A DNA stretch of 64,000 nucleotides from Flavobacterium faecale (lineage in GTDB: Bacteria; Bacteroidota; Bacteroidia; Flavobacteriales; Flavobacteriaceae), in the NCBI RefSeq assembly GCF_003076455.1, contig NZ_CP020918.1:2950001-3014000 (forward strand), read 5' to 3'. The translations under genes were made by a program, and so were the position numbers. Positions 46,803 to 56,004 of this stretch are shown piece after piece. Within the stretch, counting starts at the first letter, position 1. Each line of letters starts with the position of its first letter. Below the pieces are notes generated by a model. It searched no databases. It was not told the DNA's origin and was given only the letters and a program-made list of their open reading frames with translations.

Positions 46803-46834
46803 AAAAAAACCGACTTCAATTGAAAGTCGGTTTT
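46803..46834. terminator. Bidirectional terminator
   Basis: AAAACCGACTT (46806-46816) pairs with AAGTCGGTTTT (46824-46834); A-run on one side and T-run on the other let it serve the lipocalin gene (+) and the DUF4349 gene (-). Confidence 0.85.
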
Positions 46835-46843
46835 GCTTTTTGA

Positions 46844-47737
46844 TTAAGATTGCTTTTTCTGAAAGCATTTTTTGTAGACAAACACCCCGCCAGTTGCAAG
46901 CAGGAGTAACCACCAAATTTCAAATAAAAATACGATGAGGTTCAATAACATGTACCAGCCTGATTGCAAGGCATCAATCACGCGCATGCCTAGATTGGGT
47001 TTGTAGTATTCGTAATCTTTGGTAGTAGCATTCATTTCTTGTTGCACTGTTTCGTTTTGGTACAGTTGTATGGTAAGCGTACTAAAATTAATTTTATCCT
47101 CTAAAGCCAAATTTTCTAGTTTAGAGTTGTCTTTTTGGGCTTCTTTATCCGTTAGTGTTGCTTCGGCAGTAGTAATGTCTGTTAGTTTTTTACCTTTTGT
47201 GTCAATCGCTTTTTCGATTCTTTTTTCTGTTTTTGCTGCTCTATTTTCGGCTAGAGTGTTCGAAATGGATTGCAAGGAAACGTCATCAGCTTTAATAACA
47301 CGATAGTCTAGAAATTTGATTTCTTTAGCAATTGATTTTAGTACCGTATCCAACTTTTTGTTGGGTACTCTAATGGTGATATTATTTTCGACATTGTAAC
47401 GAGTAGTTTCAAGGGTGCTGTCTTGACTTATTTTAGTATCAACTTGTTCAATTATGTTACTTTGTAAATTGGTGTAAATCACAAAACCGTCAAAATGGTT
47501 GGTGATGTTTTCAATGGCATAAGTAGATTTTGCTACATTTTTGACTTTAAATTTTAAATCGGCTGTACGAATGAATTTTCGATTGCTCCCTGGTTTTTCT
47601 ACAGCGGCAGAGGAAGAGATGGTAGAAGCATCAGAAGTGAGAGCAGCAACTTCTTCGTTGGCTTCTCCTTTTTTACAACTACTGAAAAGACTGAAAGTAA
47701 AGGCAATAAGCAATGTTATTCCTAATGTTTTTTTCAT
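46844..47737 (-). CDS. DUF4349-family membrane lipoprotein
   Basis: The ATG at 47737 is chosen because it gives a lipoprotein signal (MKKTLGITLLIAFTFSLF, lipobox FSSC); a 59-residue basic extension from an in-frame start upstream has no family support. The 297-residue protein fits DUF4349: FIRTADLKFKVKNVAKSTYAIE near 55, a long helical, Lys/Glu-rich coiled-coil stretch (about 160-215), then a transmembrane helix near residues 260-285 and a short basic tail. The function of the family is unknown. It is convergent with the lipocalin gene and divergent from pabB. Confidence 0.8.
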   Translation of the reverse strand: MKKTLGITLLIAFTFSLFSSCKKGEANEEVAALTSDASTISSSAAVEKPGSNRKFIRTADLKFKVKNVAKSTYAIENITNHFDGFVIYTNLQSNIIEQVDTKISQDSTLETTRYNVENNITIRVPNKKLDTVLKSIAKEIKFLDYRVIKADDVSLQSISNTLAENRAAKTEKRIEKAIDTKGKKLTDITTAEATLTDKEAQKDNSKLENLALEDKINFSTLTIQLYQNETVQQEMNATTKDYEYYKPNLGMRVIDALQSGWYMLLNLIVFLFEIWWLLLLATGGVFVYKKCFQKKQS

Positions 47738-47862
47738 GGAAATGCGTTTTAAGGGTTCGGATTTTTCTGATTCAAAAGTCATACCACATTTTTTAACTTT
47801 CGAATAATAGTATTGTATTCGAATAGGATTCTTTTTAAGTACTAGTTTTTTGTAGGTTCGAA

Positions 47863-47894
47863 TTTGAGAAGCGATTTTTTTTGTTGTAATTTTG
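47863..47894 (+). promoter_or_regulatory. Promoter of pabB
   Basis: TTTG (47863-47866) and TAATTTTG (47887-47894) are 20 bases apart, a good Bacteroidota promoter. The predicted transcript starts about 14 bases before the TTG start codon. Confidence 0.7.
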
Positions 47895-47914
47895 AGTTTT
47901 AAAGCAAAAATCAA

Positions 47915-49201
47915 TTGAGATTAATAGTAAATAAGCCCCTAAGTGATATAAAATTGTTTAAAAAACAATTGCTAACCTGGTCGCAGCAATTTCGCGAAAT
48001 CACCTTTTTAGATAGTAATGATTATCCGCAAGAGTATGCTACTTATGACTGTGTATTGGCAGTTGACGCCTTTACTTCACTAAAAACAGATTACCATAAT
48101 GCTTTTGAAGATTTAAAGCAATACCAACAAACTACACAAGATTGGTTGTTTGGGTATTTGTCGTATGATTTGAAAAATGATACAGAGGATTTAAAGTCCG
48201 CTAATTTTGATGGAGTGGATTTTCCTGATTTGTATTTCTATCAACCCAAAAAGCTTTTCTTGATTAAAGGAGATGCAGTCGAGATGCAGTACTTACACTT
48301 TTGTGATGATGAACTTGAAGATGACTTTTTAGAAATTACAAATACACCTTTGTGGTCTAGTCTTGATGAGCGGTCGTTGGATATTAAACAGCGAATTTCA
48401 AAAGATGACTACCTTAAAAAGGCGAAAGTTTTGCTGGAAAAAATTCATCACGGACAAGTGTACGAGGCTAATTTCTGCATGGAATTTTATGCAGAGAATG
48501 TTCAAATAAGTCCGTTGGAGACCTATTTGAAGTTAAACGAAATTTCGAAACCACCTTTTTCTGTTTTCTTCAAAAACCATAAACAGTATTTGCTTTCTGC
48601 TTCGCCTGAACGCTACTTAAAAAAGGTGGGGGAACAGATAATTTCGCAACCCATCAAAGGTACAGCAAAGCGCTTTGAAGATCCTGAAGAAGACGAACGC
48701 TCGAAAGCAGAATTGGCATCCAACCCAAAAGAGCGAGCAGAAAACATCATGATCACCGACTTGGTGCGGAATGATTTATCGCATACTGCACAGCGTGGCT
48801 CAGTACAAGTGAAGGCTTTATGCGAAATAAAAACCTTTTTGCAAGTACACCAAATGATTTCAACCGTTACTTCAATTATAGATAGTAAACATTCTGTAAT
48901 AGATGTGATTAGAAATAGTTTTCCAATGGGAAGCATGACAGGAGCGCCCAAGATTTCGGCTATGAATATAATCGAAGAGTTGGAAGAAACCAAAAGAGGT
49001 TTATACAGTGGTGCAGTAGGCTACTTTAGTCCCACAGGTGATTTTGATTTTAATGTTGTAATCCGAAGCATCTTGTACAATCAAGAAAAGGAATATGTTT
49101 CTTTTTCGGTTGGGAGTGCTATCACGGCGATGTCAATTGCCGAAAATGAATACGAAGAATGTTTGCTAAAAGCCAAAGCAATGCGACAGGTTTTGGAGTG
49201 A
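47915..49201 (+). CDS. pabB: Aminodeoxychorismate synthase component I
   Basis: The 428-residue protein is a chorismate-using enzyme of the TrpE/PabB family. Active-site segments are QPIKGTAKRFEDPEED near residue 248, ENIMITDLVRNDLSHTA near 283, SFPMGSMTGAPK near 335 and the C-terminal SVGSAITAMS. It makes aminodeoxychorismate for folate synthesis. PabB rather than TrpE is inferred from the short N-terminal half and the lack of trp neighbours. The start codon is the TTG at 47915, with no ATG near, and a good promoter sits just in front of it. It is the last gene before the tandem repeat array. Confidence 0.85.
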   Translation: MRLIVNKPLSDIKLFKKQLLTWSQQFREITFLDSNDYPQEYATYDCVLAVDAFTSLKTDYHNAFEDLKQYQQTTQDWLFGYLSYDLKNDTEDLKSANFDGVDFPDLYFYQPKKLFLIKGDAVEMQYLHFCDDELEDDFLEITNTPLWSSLDERSLDIKQRISKDDYLKKAKVLLEKIHHGQVYEANFCMEFYAENVQISPLETYLKLNEISKPPFSVFFKNHKQYLLSASPERYLKKVGEQIISQPIKGTAKRFEDPEEDERSKAELASNPKERAENIMITDLVRNDLSHTAQRGSVQVKALCEIKTFLQVHQMISTVTSIIDSKHSVIDVIRNSFPMGSMTGAPKISAMNIIEELEETKRGLYSGAVGYFSPTGDFDFNVVIRSILYNQEKEYVSFSVGSAITAMSIAENEYEECLLKAKAMRQVLE

Positions 49202-49239
49202 AAAACGTGCTGTAATCTTATTAATTTGGTTTTGACGAA

Positions 49240-50538
49240 TGTCAGTCTGAGCTTGTCGAAGGCTTATTATATTGTTGATTAACGTGCCGAGCGCTTCGAC
49301 AAGCTCAGCGAGACAAAGTTTTAAATTGAAATTAGAGTAGGTAGAATTTTGATTTATTTTCATCGTCTGTCAGTCTGAGCCTGTCGAAGACTTTTTGTAT
49401 AATTGATTGTTGTAACGAGCGTTTCGACAAGCTCAGCGAGACAAAGTTTTAAATTGAAATTAGAGTAGGTAGAATGTTAATTTATTTTCATCGTGTGTCA
49501 GTCTGAGCTTGTCGAAGACTTTTTATATTGCTGATTAAGGTGCCGAGCGCTTCGACAAGCTCAGCGAGACAAAGTTTTAAATTGAAATTTGAATAGGAAG
49601 AATGTCTATTTATTTTTATCGTCTGTCAGTCTGAGCCTGTCGAAGACTTTTTGTATTGTTGATTCACGTGCCGAGCGCTTCGACAAGCTCAGAGAGACAA
49701 AGTTTTAATTGAAATTTGAATAGGTAGAAAGTTAATCTAATTTCATCGTATGTCCGTCTGAGCCTGTCGAAGACTTTTCGTATTGCTGGTTAACGTGCCG
49801 AGCGCTTCGACAAGCTCAGCGAGACAAAGTTTTGAATTGAAAGTAAAGTAGATACAACGTTAATGTATTTTCATCGTCTGTCCGTCTGAGCCTGTCGAAG
49901 ACTTATTGTATTGATGATTCACGTGCCGAGCGCTTCGACAAGCTCAGCGAGACAAAGTTTTAAATTGAAAGTAAAGTGGGTAAGATGTTAATCTATTTTC
50001 ATCGTCTGCCAATCTGAGCTTGTCGAAGACTTTTTTAGTTTAGTGTTTTAACGAGCGCTTCGACAAGCTCAGTGAGACAAAGTTTTAATTGAAATTTGAA
50101 TAGGAAGAATGTCTATTTATTTTCATCGTATGTCAGTCTGAGCTTGTCGAAGACTTTTTATAGTGCTGATTAACGTGCCGATCGCTTCGACAAGCTCAGC
50201 GAGACAAAGTTTTAATTGAAATTTGAATAGGAAGAATGTCTATTTATTTTCATCGTGTGTCAGTCTGAGCTTGTCGAAGACTTTTTATATTGCTGATTAA
50301 GGTGCCGAGCGCTTCGACAAGCTCAGCGAGACAAAGTTTTAAATTGAAATTTGAAAAGGAAGAATGTCTTTTTTTTTCATCGTATGTAAGTCTGAGCTTG
50401 TCGAAGACTTTTTATATTTCTGATTCACGTGCCGAGCACTTCGACAAGCTCAGCGAGACAAAGTTTTAAATTGAAATTTGAATAGATAGAATGTCTATTT
50501 ATTTTTATCGTCTGTCCGTCTGAGCTGGTCGAAGACTA
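49240..50538 (+). repeat. Tandem array of ten and a half 127-bp units
   Basis: Units begin at about 49240, 49368, 49496, 49624, 49751, 49879, 50007, 50131, 50258 and 50385, plus a half-unit at 50514, so the period is 124-129 bases. Each full unit has a left arm CTGAGC(T/C)TGTCGAAG and about 35-40 bases later a right arm close to CTTCGACAAGCTCAG, its reverse complement. Next come GCGAGACAAAGTTT, then AT-rich sequence ending TTTTCATCGT. The arms are nearly invariant while the spacers drift, so the hairpin is what is conserved. It fills the gap between pabB and tilS. It is not CRISPR: the unit is far too long and there are no unique spacers. Confidence 0.95.
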
Positions 50539-50615
50539 AATAATATAAATGAAAAGGCAAATCAAGATTAATAGAGTTTTAAACTAAATATTTAGTACTT
50601 AAAAAATAAATCAAA

Positions 50616-51926
50616 ATGATAGAACGTTTTAAAAAGCAGTTGCAAGCAAGGTTTTCGTTTTTAGAAAATAAAAAACTATTGTTGGCTACAAGCGGCGGAC
50701 TGGACAGTATGGTGATGGTCGATTTATTTCGAAAGGCTAAATTCGAAATTGCAATTGCGCATTGCAATTTTCAACTTCGTGGTTTGGAGAGTTTTGGAGA
50801 TCAAAATTTCGTACAAGAATATGCCGAGGAACATGCGATTCCGTTTTTTTTGACACAATTTGATACAACTGCTTTTGCAAATGATTACAAACTTTCGACT
50901 CAAGTGGCTGCTCGCGAGTTGCGTTACAACTGGTTTTATGAAGTGTTACAAGAAGAAGGCTATGATTATATCCTCACCGCGCACCATGCAGATGACAATA
51001 TCGAAACTTTCCTTATTAATTTATCCAGAGGTACAGGTTTAGATGGGTTTACCGGTATTCCTGAGCAAAACGGCGAAATCGTGCGTCCTATGTTGTCTTT
51101 AACTCGTCAAGATATTTTGGAATATGCGCAAAATGAAGGCTTGCAGTGGCGTGAAGACAGTAGTAATGCCTCAGATAAATATGTTCGAAATAAGATTCGC
51201 CACCATTTGGTACCGCTTTTAAAATCGCTTAATCCGCAGTTTATGGAAGCGTTTCAAAAAACACAGTCGTATTTGCAAGACGCCTCCGAAATGGTAGAAG
51301 ATGCTTCAACGATGGTGTATCAACAAGTTGTTCGTCAGGATGATGAAGTGTTTTATATCGATTTAAAGCAGTTGTTGAAATTACCAAATTACAAAGCGTA
51401 CTTATATCAGTGGCTGAAAGATTTTGGTTTTACTTCTTGGGACGATATTTATGAATTGGTAGATAGCTTGTCAGGAAAACAAATTTACTCGTCTGATTTT
51501 CGGTTGATCAAAGATAGAGAGCAGTTAATTTTGAGTCCAATTGTTAAGGAGGATGCTAACCTTTCATTTTTGGTACACAAAGAGGAGCAAGACGTTAATC
51601 TTCCCTTAAAACTGACCTTGAAAGAGGTGGATTCGATTACAGATCCTTCAAATACGAGTATATTTGTGGACGCTGAAAAGTTGGTTTTTCCGTTGGTTTT
51701 AAAAAAATGGATCGAAGGTGATGATTTTCAACCCTTAGGTATGGGCGGAAAGTCAAAAAAGCTGAGTAAATTTTTTAAAGACGAAAAAATGTCTTTACTC
51801 GAAAAAGAAGCTACTTGGGTGCTCTGGTCTGGAGATACAGTCGTTTGGATTGTAGGCAAAAGGGCAGATGAGCGTTTTAAAGTACGCAAACAAACATTAA
51901 AATTATTAAATATTCAATTGGTATAA
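50616..51926 (+). CDS. tilS: tRNA(Ile)-lysidine synthetase
   Basis: The 436-residue protein opens with the PP-loop [13 protein letters not shown] (SGGLDS at residues 26-31). The [19 protein letters not shown] stretch near 123 is the family's other N-type ATPase motif, and a C-terminal TilS domain follows ([19 protein letters not shown] near 370, [11 protein letters not shown] near 415). It modifies C34 of the tRNA that reads AUA to lysidine, which sets both charging and decoding. Its TAA shares one base with the dsbD ATG, so the two genes are translationally coupled. Confidence 0.93.
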   Translation: MIERFKKQLQARFSFLENKKLLLATSGGLDSMVMVDLFRKAKFEIAIAHCNFQLRGLESFGDQNFVQEYAEEHAIPFFLTQFDTTAFANDYKLSTQVAARELRYNWFYEVLQEEGYDYILTAHHADDNIETFLINLSRGTGLDGFTGIPEQNGEIVRPMLSLTRQDILEYAQNEGLQWREDSSNASDKYVRNKIRHHLVPLLKSLNPQFMEAFQKTQSYLQDASEMVEDASTMVYQQVVRQDDEVFYIDLKQLLKLPNYKAYLYQWLKDFGFTSWDDIYELVDSLSGKQIYSSDFRLIKDREQLILSPIVKEDANLSFLVHKEEQDVNLPLKLTLKEVDSITDPSNTSIFVDAEKLVFPLVLKKWIEGDDFQPLGMGGKSKKLSKFFKDEKMSLLEKEATWVLWSGDTVVWIVGKRADERFKVRKQTLKLLNIQLV

Positions 51927-53941
51927 TGAAGAAGATATACTTTTTATTACTGACTATTTTGGCTTTTGCCAATGTAAATGCACAAATTTTAGATCCTGCT
52001 AAATGGAAATCGTCCCTCGAGAAAAAATCAGATGACAGTTATGTTCTGACTTTTACCGCGGTGATCGAAAAAGACTGGCACCTATACTCGCAGTTTACAC
52101 CAGATGGTGGACCGCTACCTTTGGAATTGGAATTTAAAAATCAAAAAGGCAATTATACCTTAGTTGGGAAAGCGAAAGAAAGTAAAACACGTACGGCTTT
52201 CAACGATATTTTTGAAGTCAATGAAACATTTTTTGAAGGGAAGGCGCAAATACAGCAAGAAATTAAAATCGTAAACGCAAAATTAGCGACGATTGATGCT
52301 GTTTTAAACTATCAAGTGTGTAAAGACGTATGCATCAATCAGGAGAAAAAGTTTAGTTTTTCTATTCCTGGCAGTACTTTAAATGGTAGCAGTACGATTG
52401 AAAAACCAGTGCTAGACGCTGTGAGTGCAGATACGCTTGCGCCAAGCTTAGGTGAGGCTAATGTAATGGAATCGAACATTCAAGAGTCGGTAACCAAAAG
52501 CATTGCGATTAATGATAAAGAAGAGAAAAAAGGACTTTGGTCTATATTCTTCATCGCTTTTATATCTGGTTTTGCTGCTTTGTTAACGCCCTGTGTTTTC
52601 CCGTTGATTCCTATGACGGTTAGTTTTTTTACCAAACAAAGTAAAACAAGAGCGGCCGGAATTCGAAATGCCATTTTTTACGGAATCTCAATCATTGTGA
52701 TTTATGTTGTTTTGGGATTGGTGGTAACAACCATTTTTGGAGCAGGAGCGTTGAATGCCTTGTCAACCAATGTATGGTTTAATATTATTTTCTTTGTATT
52801 ATTGGTTTTCTTTGCAGTGTCCTTTTTGGGTGCTTTTGAGATTGTTTTACCCAATTCATGGGCAAACAAAGTAGATTCGCAAGCTGATCGTGGCGGAATT
52901 ATTGGGATTTTATTCATGGCTTTGGCTTTGGCTATTGTTTCGTTCTCTTGTACGGGCCCAATCGTGGGAACCTTGTTGGTGGAAGCAGCTTCCAAGGGCG
53001 GGATCGCTCCTGTAATTGGTATGTTTGGGTTTTCGTTAGCAATGGCTTTGCCTTTTATGTTTTTTGCTTTGTTTCCTGGATTCTTGCAATCGCTTCCAAA
53101 ATCAGGTGGTTGGTTGAATACCGTAAAAGTATTTTTAGGATTTTTAGAATTGGCTTTAGCCTTTAAATTTTTATCGAATGCTGATTTGGTTTTACAATTG
53201 CATTTATTGGAAAGAGAAGTGTTTCTAGCAATTTGGATCGCCATTTTTGGAGTGTTGGCACTTTATCTATTTGGTAAAATTTCAATGCCACACGATAGTC
53301 CAATGACTCATATTTCGGTAGGAAGAGCGATGATGGGAATATTGATTCTGACCTTTACCATTTATTTAATTCCGGGATTATGGGGAGCACCTTTAAAATT
53401 GACCAGTGCTTTTATTCCGCCATTGGAATACAGTGAAAGTCCACATGGAGTTGGAGGTTCAGGAACAGCCAATGGAATTGCAGCGCCTGATGGTGCAAAA
53501 ATTGGTGTTCATGGCTTGACAATTTTTGAAGATTATGACAAAGGATTGGCTTATGCCAAAACAGTAAACAAACCAATTTTACTTGATTTCACTGGCCATG
53601 CTTGTGTGAATTGTAGAAAAATGGAAAACAATGTATGGTCTGACCCCAAAGTGTTATCTATTTTGAAAGATAAGGTAGTTTTGATTTCGCTTTACGTGGA
53701 TGAACAAATAAAATTACCAAAAAGCGAGCAAACCATTTCAAAAACGACAGGTAACGAAATAGAAACAGTAGGAGAGAAGTGGACCGATTTTATGATTTCA
53801 CGCTACAAAACCAACACGCAACCCTTATATGTTTTGACAGACTTAGAAGGGAACAGTCTGAATACGGCACAACCAACCATAAGTTATGTTGGGATTGATG
53901 TTTATGAAAATTGGCTTAACATTGGAATAGCTGGATTTTAA
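51926..53941 (+). CDS. dsbD: Thiol:disulfide interchange protein DsbD
   Basis: The 671-residue protein has a signal peptide, an N-terminal periplasmic immunoglobulin-like domain with a redox pair ([11 protein letters not shown] near 130), and eight hydrophobic helices. These include the redox Cys in [16 protein letters not shown] near 225 and the second in [10 protein letters not shown] near 347. The C-terminal thioredoxin-like domain has [10 protein letters not shown] near 560. It carries electrons from the cytoplasm to periplasmic thiols, for example for cytochrome c maturation. The start overlaps the tilS stop by one base. Confidence 0.9.
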   Translation: MKKIYFLLLTILAFANVNAQILDPAKWKSSLEKKSDDSYVLTFTAVIEKDWHLYSQFTPDGGPLPLELEFKNQKGNYTLVGKAKESKTRTAFNDIFEVNETFFEGKAQIQQEIKIVNAKLATIDAVLNYQVCKDVCINQEKKFSFSIPGSTLNGSSTIEKPVLDAVSADTLAPSLGEANVMESNIQESVTKSIAINDKEEKKGLWSIFFIAFISGFAALLTPCVFPLIPMTVSFFTKQSKTRAAGIRNAIFYGISIIVIYVVLGLVVTTIFGAGALNALSTNVWFNIIFFVLLVFFAVSFLGAFEIVLPNSWANKVDSQADRGGIIGILFMALALAIVSFSCTGPIVGTLLVEAASKGGIAPVIGMFGFSLAMALPFMFFALFPGFLQSLPKSGGWLNTVKVFLGFLELALAFKFLSNADLVLQLHLLEREVFLAIWIAIFGVLALYLFGKISMPHDSPMTHISVGRAMMGILILTFTIYLIPGLWGAPLKLTSAFIPPLEYSESPHGVGGSGTANGIAAPDGAKIGVHGLTIFEDYDKGLAYAKTVNKPILLDFTGHACVNCRKMENNVWSDPKVLSILKDKVVLISLYVDEQIKLPKSEQTISKTTGNEIETVGEKWTDFMISRYKTNTQPLYVLTDLEGNSLNTAQPTISYVGIDVYENWLNIGIAGF

Positions 53942-53966
53942 GCAATTGCAAAAAATAAAATATATA

Positions 53967-54005
53967 GAAAAACCTCGTTTTATGGATGTAAAATGAGGTT
54001 TTTTG
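53967..54005 (+). terminator. Terminator after dsbD
   Basis: AAAACCTC and GAGGTTTT pair, with AT pairs continuing inside (GTTTTAT with GTAAAAT), followed by a T-run. Confidence 0.85.
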
Positions 54006-54081
54006 TTTTACTGAAAGACTAGTTTTTTGATTTATAACAAACACAAGTACAATATAGTTCAATCTAATTTTTGTCTCATCA

Positions 54082-54119
54082 AGCGCAGTCGAGATGCAAT
54101 AGTGGTTCTCGACTGCGCT
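54082..54119. repeat. Hairpin repeat
   Basis: AGCGCAGTCGAGA (54082-54094) and TCTCGACTGCGCT (54107-54119) are perfect 13-bp inverted arms around a 12-base loop. GC-rich in an AT-rich gap, it looks like a dispersed REP-type element; no other copy lies in this window. Confidence 0.75.
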
Positions 54120-54190
54120 CGAACTGACAATAGGTCTGTTTTATAAATAGTATTGGTATTATTCCTCTTTTACTGTCGATGTCTCTGAAT

Positions 54191-54306
54191 TGGGTGAGGG
54201 GTAGAAGCTAGCTACCAAAGTAGCGCGGATGACCCGACGGCATTATAGAAAGGAGCTTTGTAGGCGCAAACTACGGTAAGCTCCTTTTTTTAATGGCGGC
54301 ACCCCC
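54191..54306 (-). repeat. Structured intergenic element, copy 3
   Basis: On the minus strand it opens with GGGGGTGCC and ends with CTCACCC. Here the closing stem is GGGTG with CACCC (plus-strand 54192-54196 and 54300-54304), not GCGTG with CACGC, a compensatory two-base change against the other copies. The internal hairpin arms are AGGAGCTT and AAGCTCCT, also changed together. It shares GTAGAAGCTAGCTACC and AGTAGCGCGGATGACCCGAC with copy 2. Confidence 0.85.
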
Positions 54307-54320
54307 AAATAGTAACGCAA

Positions 54321-54357
54321 AAAAAAAACACTCTAAAGACGAATCTTTAGAGTGTTT
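54321..54357 (-). terminator. Terminator after amtB
   Basis: AAACACTCTAAAGA (54326-54339) pairs perfectly with TCTTTAGAGTGTTT (54344-54357) around CGAA; the A-run at 54321-54328 gives a T-tract on the minus strand. Confidence 0.9.
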
Positions 54358-54377
54358 GATTATAATGTGACTAGGTG

Positions 54378-55685
54378 TTAAAGGTATTCTCCGTGTTGAG
54401 AGATGTCTAATCCTAATTCTTCTTTTTCTTCTGTTACACGTAGCGGTGTGATTTTGTTCACGATAAAGAACAAGGCATACGATCCTAAGAATGCAAAGAT
54501 AGATACCATGATCATGGCTGTTAATTGTGTTATGAATAGGGTAGAGTCTCCAAAGATCAAACCTTCGTTGTCGCCTACTGCTGGGTTAATTTTGTTTGAA
54601 GCAAAAACTCCAGTTAACAACATACCAACCATTCCACCTACACCGTGACAAGCAAAAACGTCTAGAGCGTCATCAATTCTTCCTTTTGGAAATTTACTTA
54701 CCATATAGTTACTTACCAAACTACTGAAGATACCAATGAAGATTGCATGAGGAATGCTCACAAATCCTGCTGCTGGTGTAATTGCTACCAGTCCAACAAC
54801 GGTACCGATACAAGCACCCATTGCAGATACTTTGTGTCCTAATATTTTGTCAATAAAGATCCAAGCCATACCTGCGGCTGCGGCTGCAACTGTAGTTGTT
54901 CCTAAGGCTTGTACTGCCAATGTGTTGGCTCCTAATGAAGATCCTGCGTTGAAACCAAACCAACCGAACCATAATAAACCAGTTCCTAATAATACATAAG
55001 TGATACGAGCTGGGTTTACTTTTTGGATTTTTCTTTTTCCTAAAAAGATTGCTCCTGCAAGTGCTGCCCATCCTGCGCTCATGTGAACTACTGTTCCACC
55101 TGCAAAGTCAAGTACTCCCATTTTGAAGAAGAAACCGTCTGCATGCCAAGTCATGTGGCATAATGGTGTATAGATGAATAAGATAAATAAAACCATGAAT
55201 AACATGTATGCCCAAAAACGAACACGCTCTGCAAATGCCCCTGTAATTAACGCCGGAGTGATAATGGCAAACTTGGCTTGAAACAAAGCAAACAATAGGA
55301 ACGGAATGGTTCCCCATGCTGTGTGTATGTCTACGCCTTGGAACATGAAAAACTCTGTTGGGTCACCAATAAAACCACCGTAACTTGTACCGAATGACAA
55401 ACTAAATCCAATTACTACCCATAAAATTGTAACAATAATCATGGCCATGAAACTTTGTAACATGGTACTGATTACATTTTTTTTACCAACCATACCACCG
55501 TAGAAGAAACCTAAACCGGGTGTCATGATTAAAACTAATGCCGTGGCAACGATCATCCAAGCAGTGTCTCCTGTGTCGTACTTTGCAGCTTCGGCAGGAA
55601 TGTTTGCTGGTGATAAAAAGAATGAAGAAAAGAATGTTAATGCAGATAAGGCAATAAGAATGATGCCCAGAATAATTTTTCTCAT
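54378..55685 (-). CDS. amtB: Ammonium transporter
   Basis: The 435-residue protein has eleven hydrophobic segments of the Amt fold, after an N-terminal hydrophobic signal-like stretch. LVLIMTPGLGFFYGGMVGKKN near residue 55 is the first pore helix, and the Amt signature is FAGGTVVHMSAGWAALAGAIFLG near 198 with the first pore His; the twin-His partner is in DVFACHGVGGMVG. It moves ammonium into the cell. A PII-type glnK gene, often next to amtB, is absent on both sides here. The promoter is at 55723-55730, about 30 bases of leader. Confidence 0.92.
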   Translation of the reverse strand: MRKIILGIILIALSALTFFSSFFLSPANIPAEAAKYDTGDTAWMIVATALVLIMTPGLGFFYGGMVGKKNVISTMLQSFMAMIIVTILWVVIGFSLSFGTSYGGFIGDPTEFFMFQGVDIHTAWGTIPFLLFALFQAKFAIITPALITGAFAERVRFWAYMLFMVLFILFIYTPLCHMTWHADGFFFKMGVLDFAGGTVVHMSAGWAALAGAIFLGKRKIQKVNPARITYVLLGTGLLWFGWFGFNAGSSLGANTLAVQALGTTTVAAAAAGMAWIFIDKILGHKVSAMGACIGTVVGLVAITPAAGFVSIPHAIFIGIFSSLVSNYMVSKFPKGRIDDALDVFACHGVGGMVGMLLTGVFASNKINPAVGDNEGLIFGDSTLFITQLTAMIMVSIFAFLGSYALFFIVNKITPLRVTEEKEELGLDISQHGEYL

Positions 55686-55722
55686 AGGATTAATAAAATT
55701 TAGTATTTGTTGATTTTTTATG

Positions 55723-55730
55723 CAAATCTA
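55723..55730 (-). promoter_or_regulatory. Candidate -7 element for amtB
   Basis: On the minus strand TAGATTTG followed by C matches TAnnTTTGY. No well-placed -33 TTTG is seen, which would fit an activator-dependent promoter. Confidence 0.5.
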
Positions 55731-55761
55731 AATAATTATTAAGCATGCCTATTAAAAGGAG

Positions 55762-55805
55762 GGGGGTCTAATTTATATTTTTGTTAATTTTATAATGAGA
55801 CCCCC
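55762..55805 (-). other. GC-rich hairpin upstream of amtB
   Basis: GGGGGTCT (55762-55769) and AGACCCCC (55798-55805) form an 8-bp GC-rich stem over a 28-base AT-rich loop. It lies 32 bases upstream of the amtB -7 element and 200 bases after the racemase stop. It may end the racemase transcript or take part in amtB control. The rest of 55686-56004 shows nothing else. Confidence 0.5.
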
Positions 55806-56004
55806 TAAATTTTAGTCAATTGTTTGAAATAGTATCATAATTTTAGAATTCAGCAAAAAGACTGTTAAATTAGTAGTGTAATTCTTTCTAAATTAATGAA
55901 TTTAAAGCATTTGACAACGAAAACGGTGTCGTAAACTTCAGAAAACGATAGAATTATCATTTTTTAAGGCTTTTTTGAATAAATCATTACAGTTTGCTGT
56001 GCAA

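Noticed and set aside
46844..47914. 356-residue version of the DUF4349 protein
   Set aside because: The extra 59 N-terminal residues are basic and non-conserved in character and hide a clean lipoprotein signal that starts at 47737.
48613..48993. 126-residue minus-strand ORF inside pabB
   Set aside because: Antisense shadow of the conserved PabB active-site region.
49240..50538. CRISPR array
   Set aside because: The unit is about 127 bases, carries its own hairpin and shows no unique spacers or cas genes nearby.
52702..53244. 180-residue minus-strand ORF inside dsbD
   Set aside because: It is antisense to the conserved DsbD membrane domain; its Lys/Asn/Pro-rich content is a mirror of hydrophobic codons.
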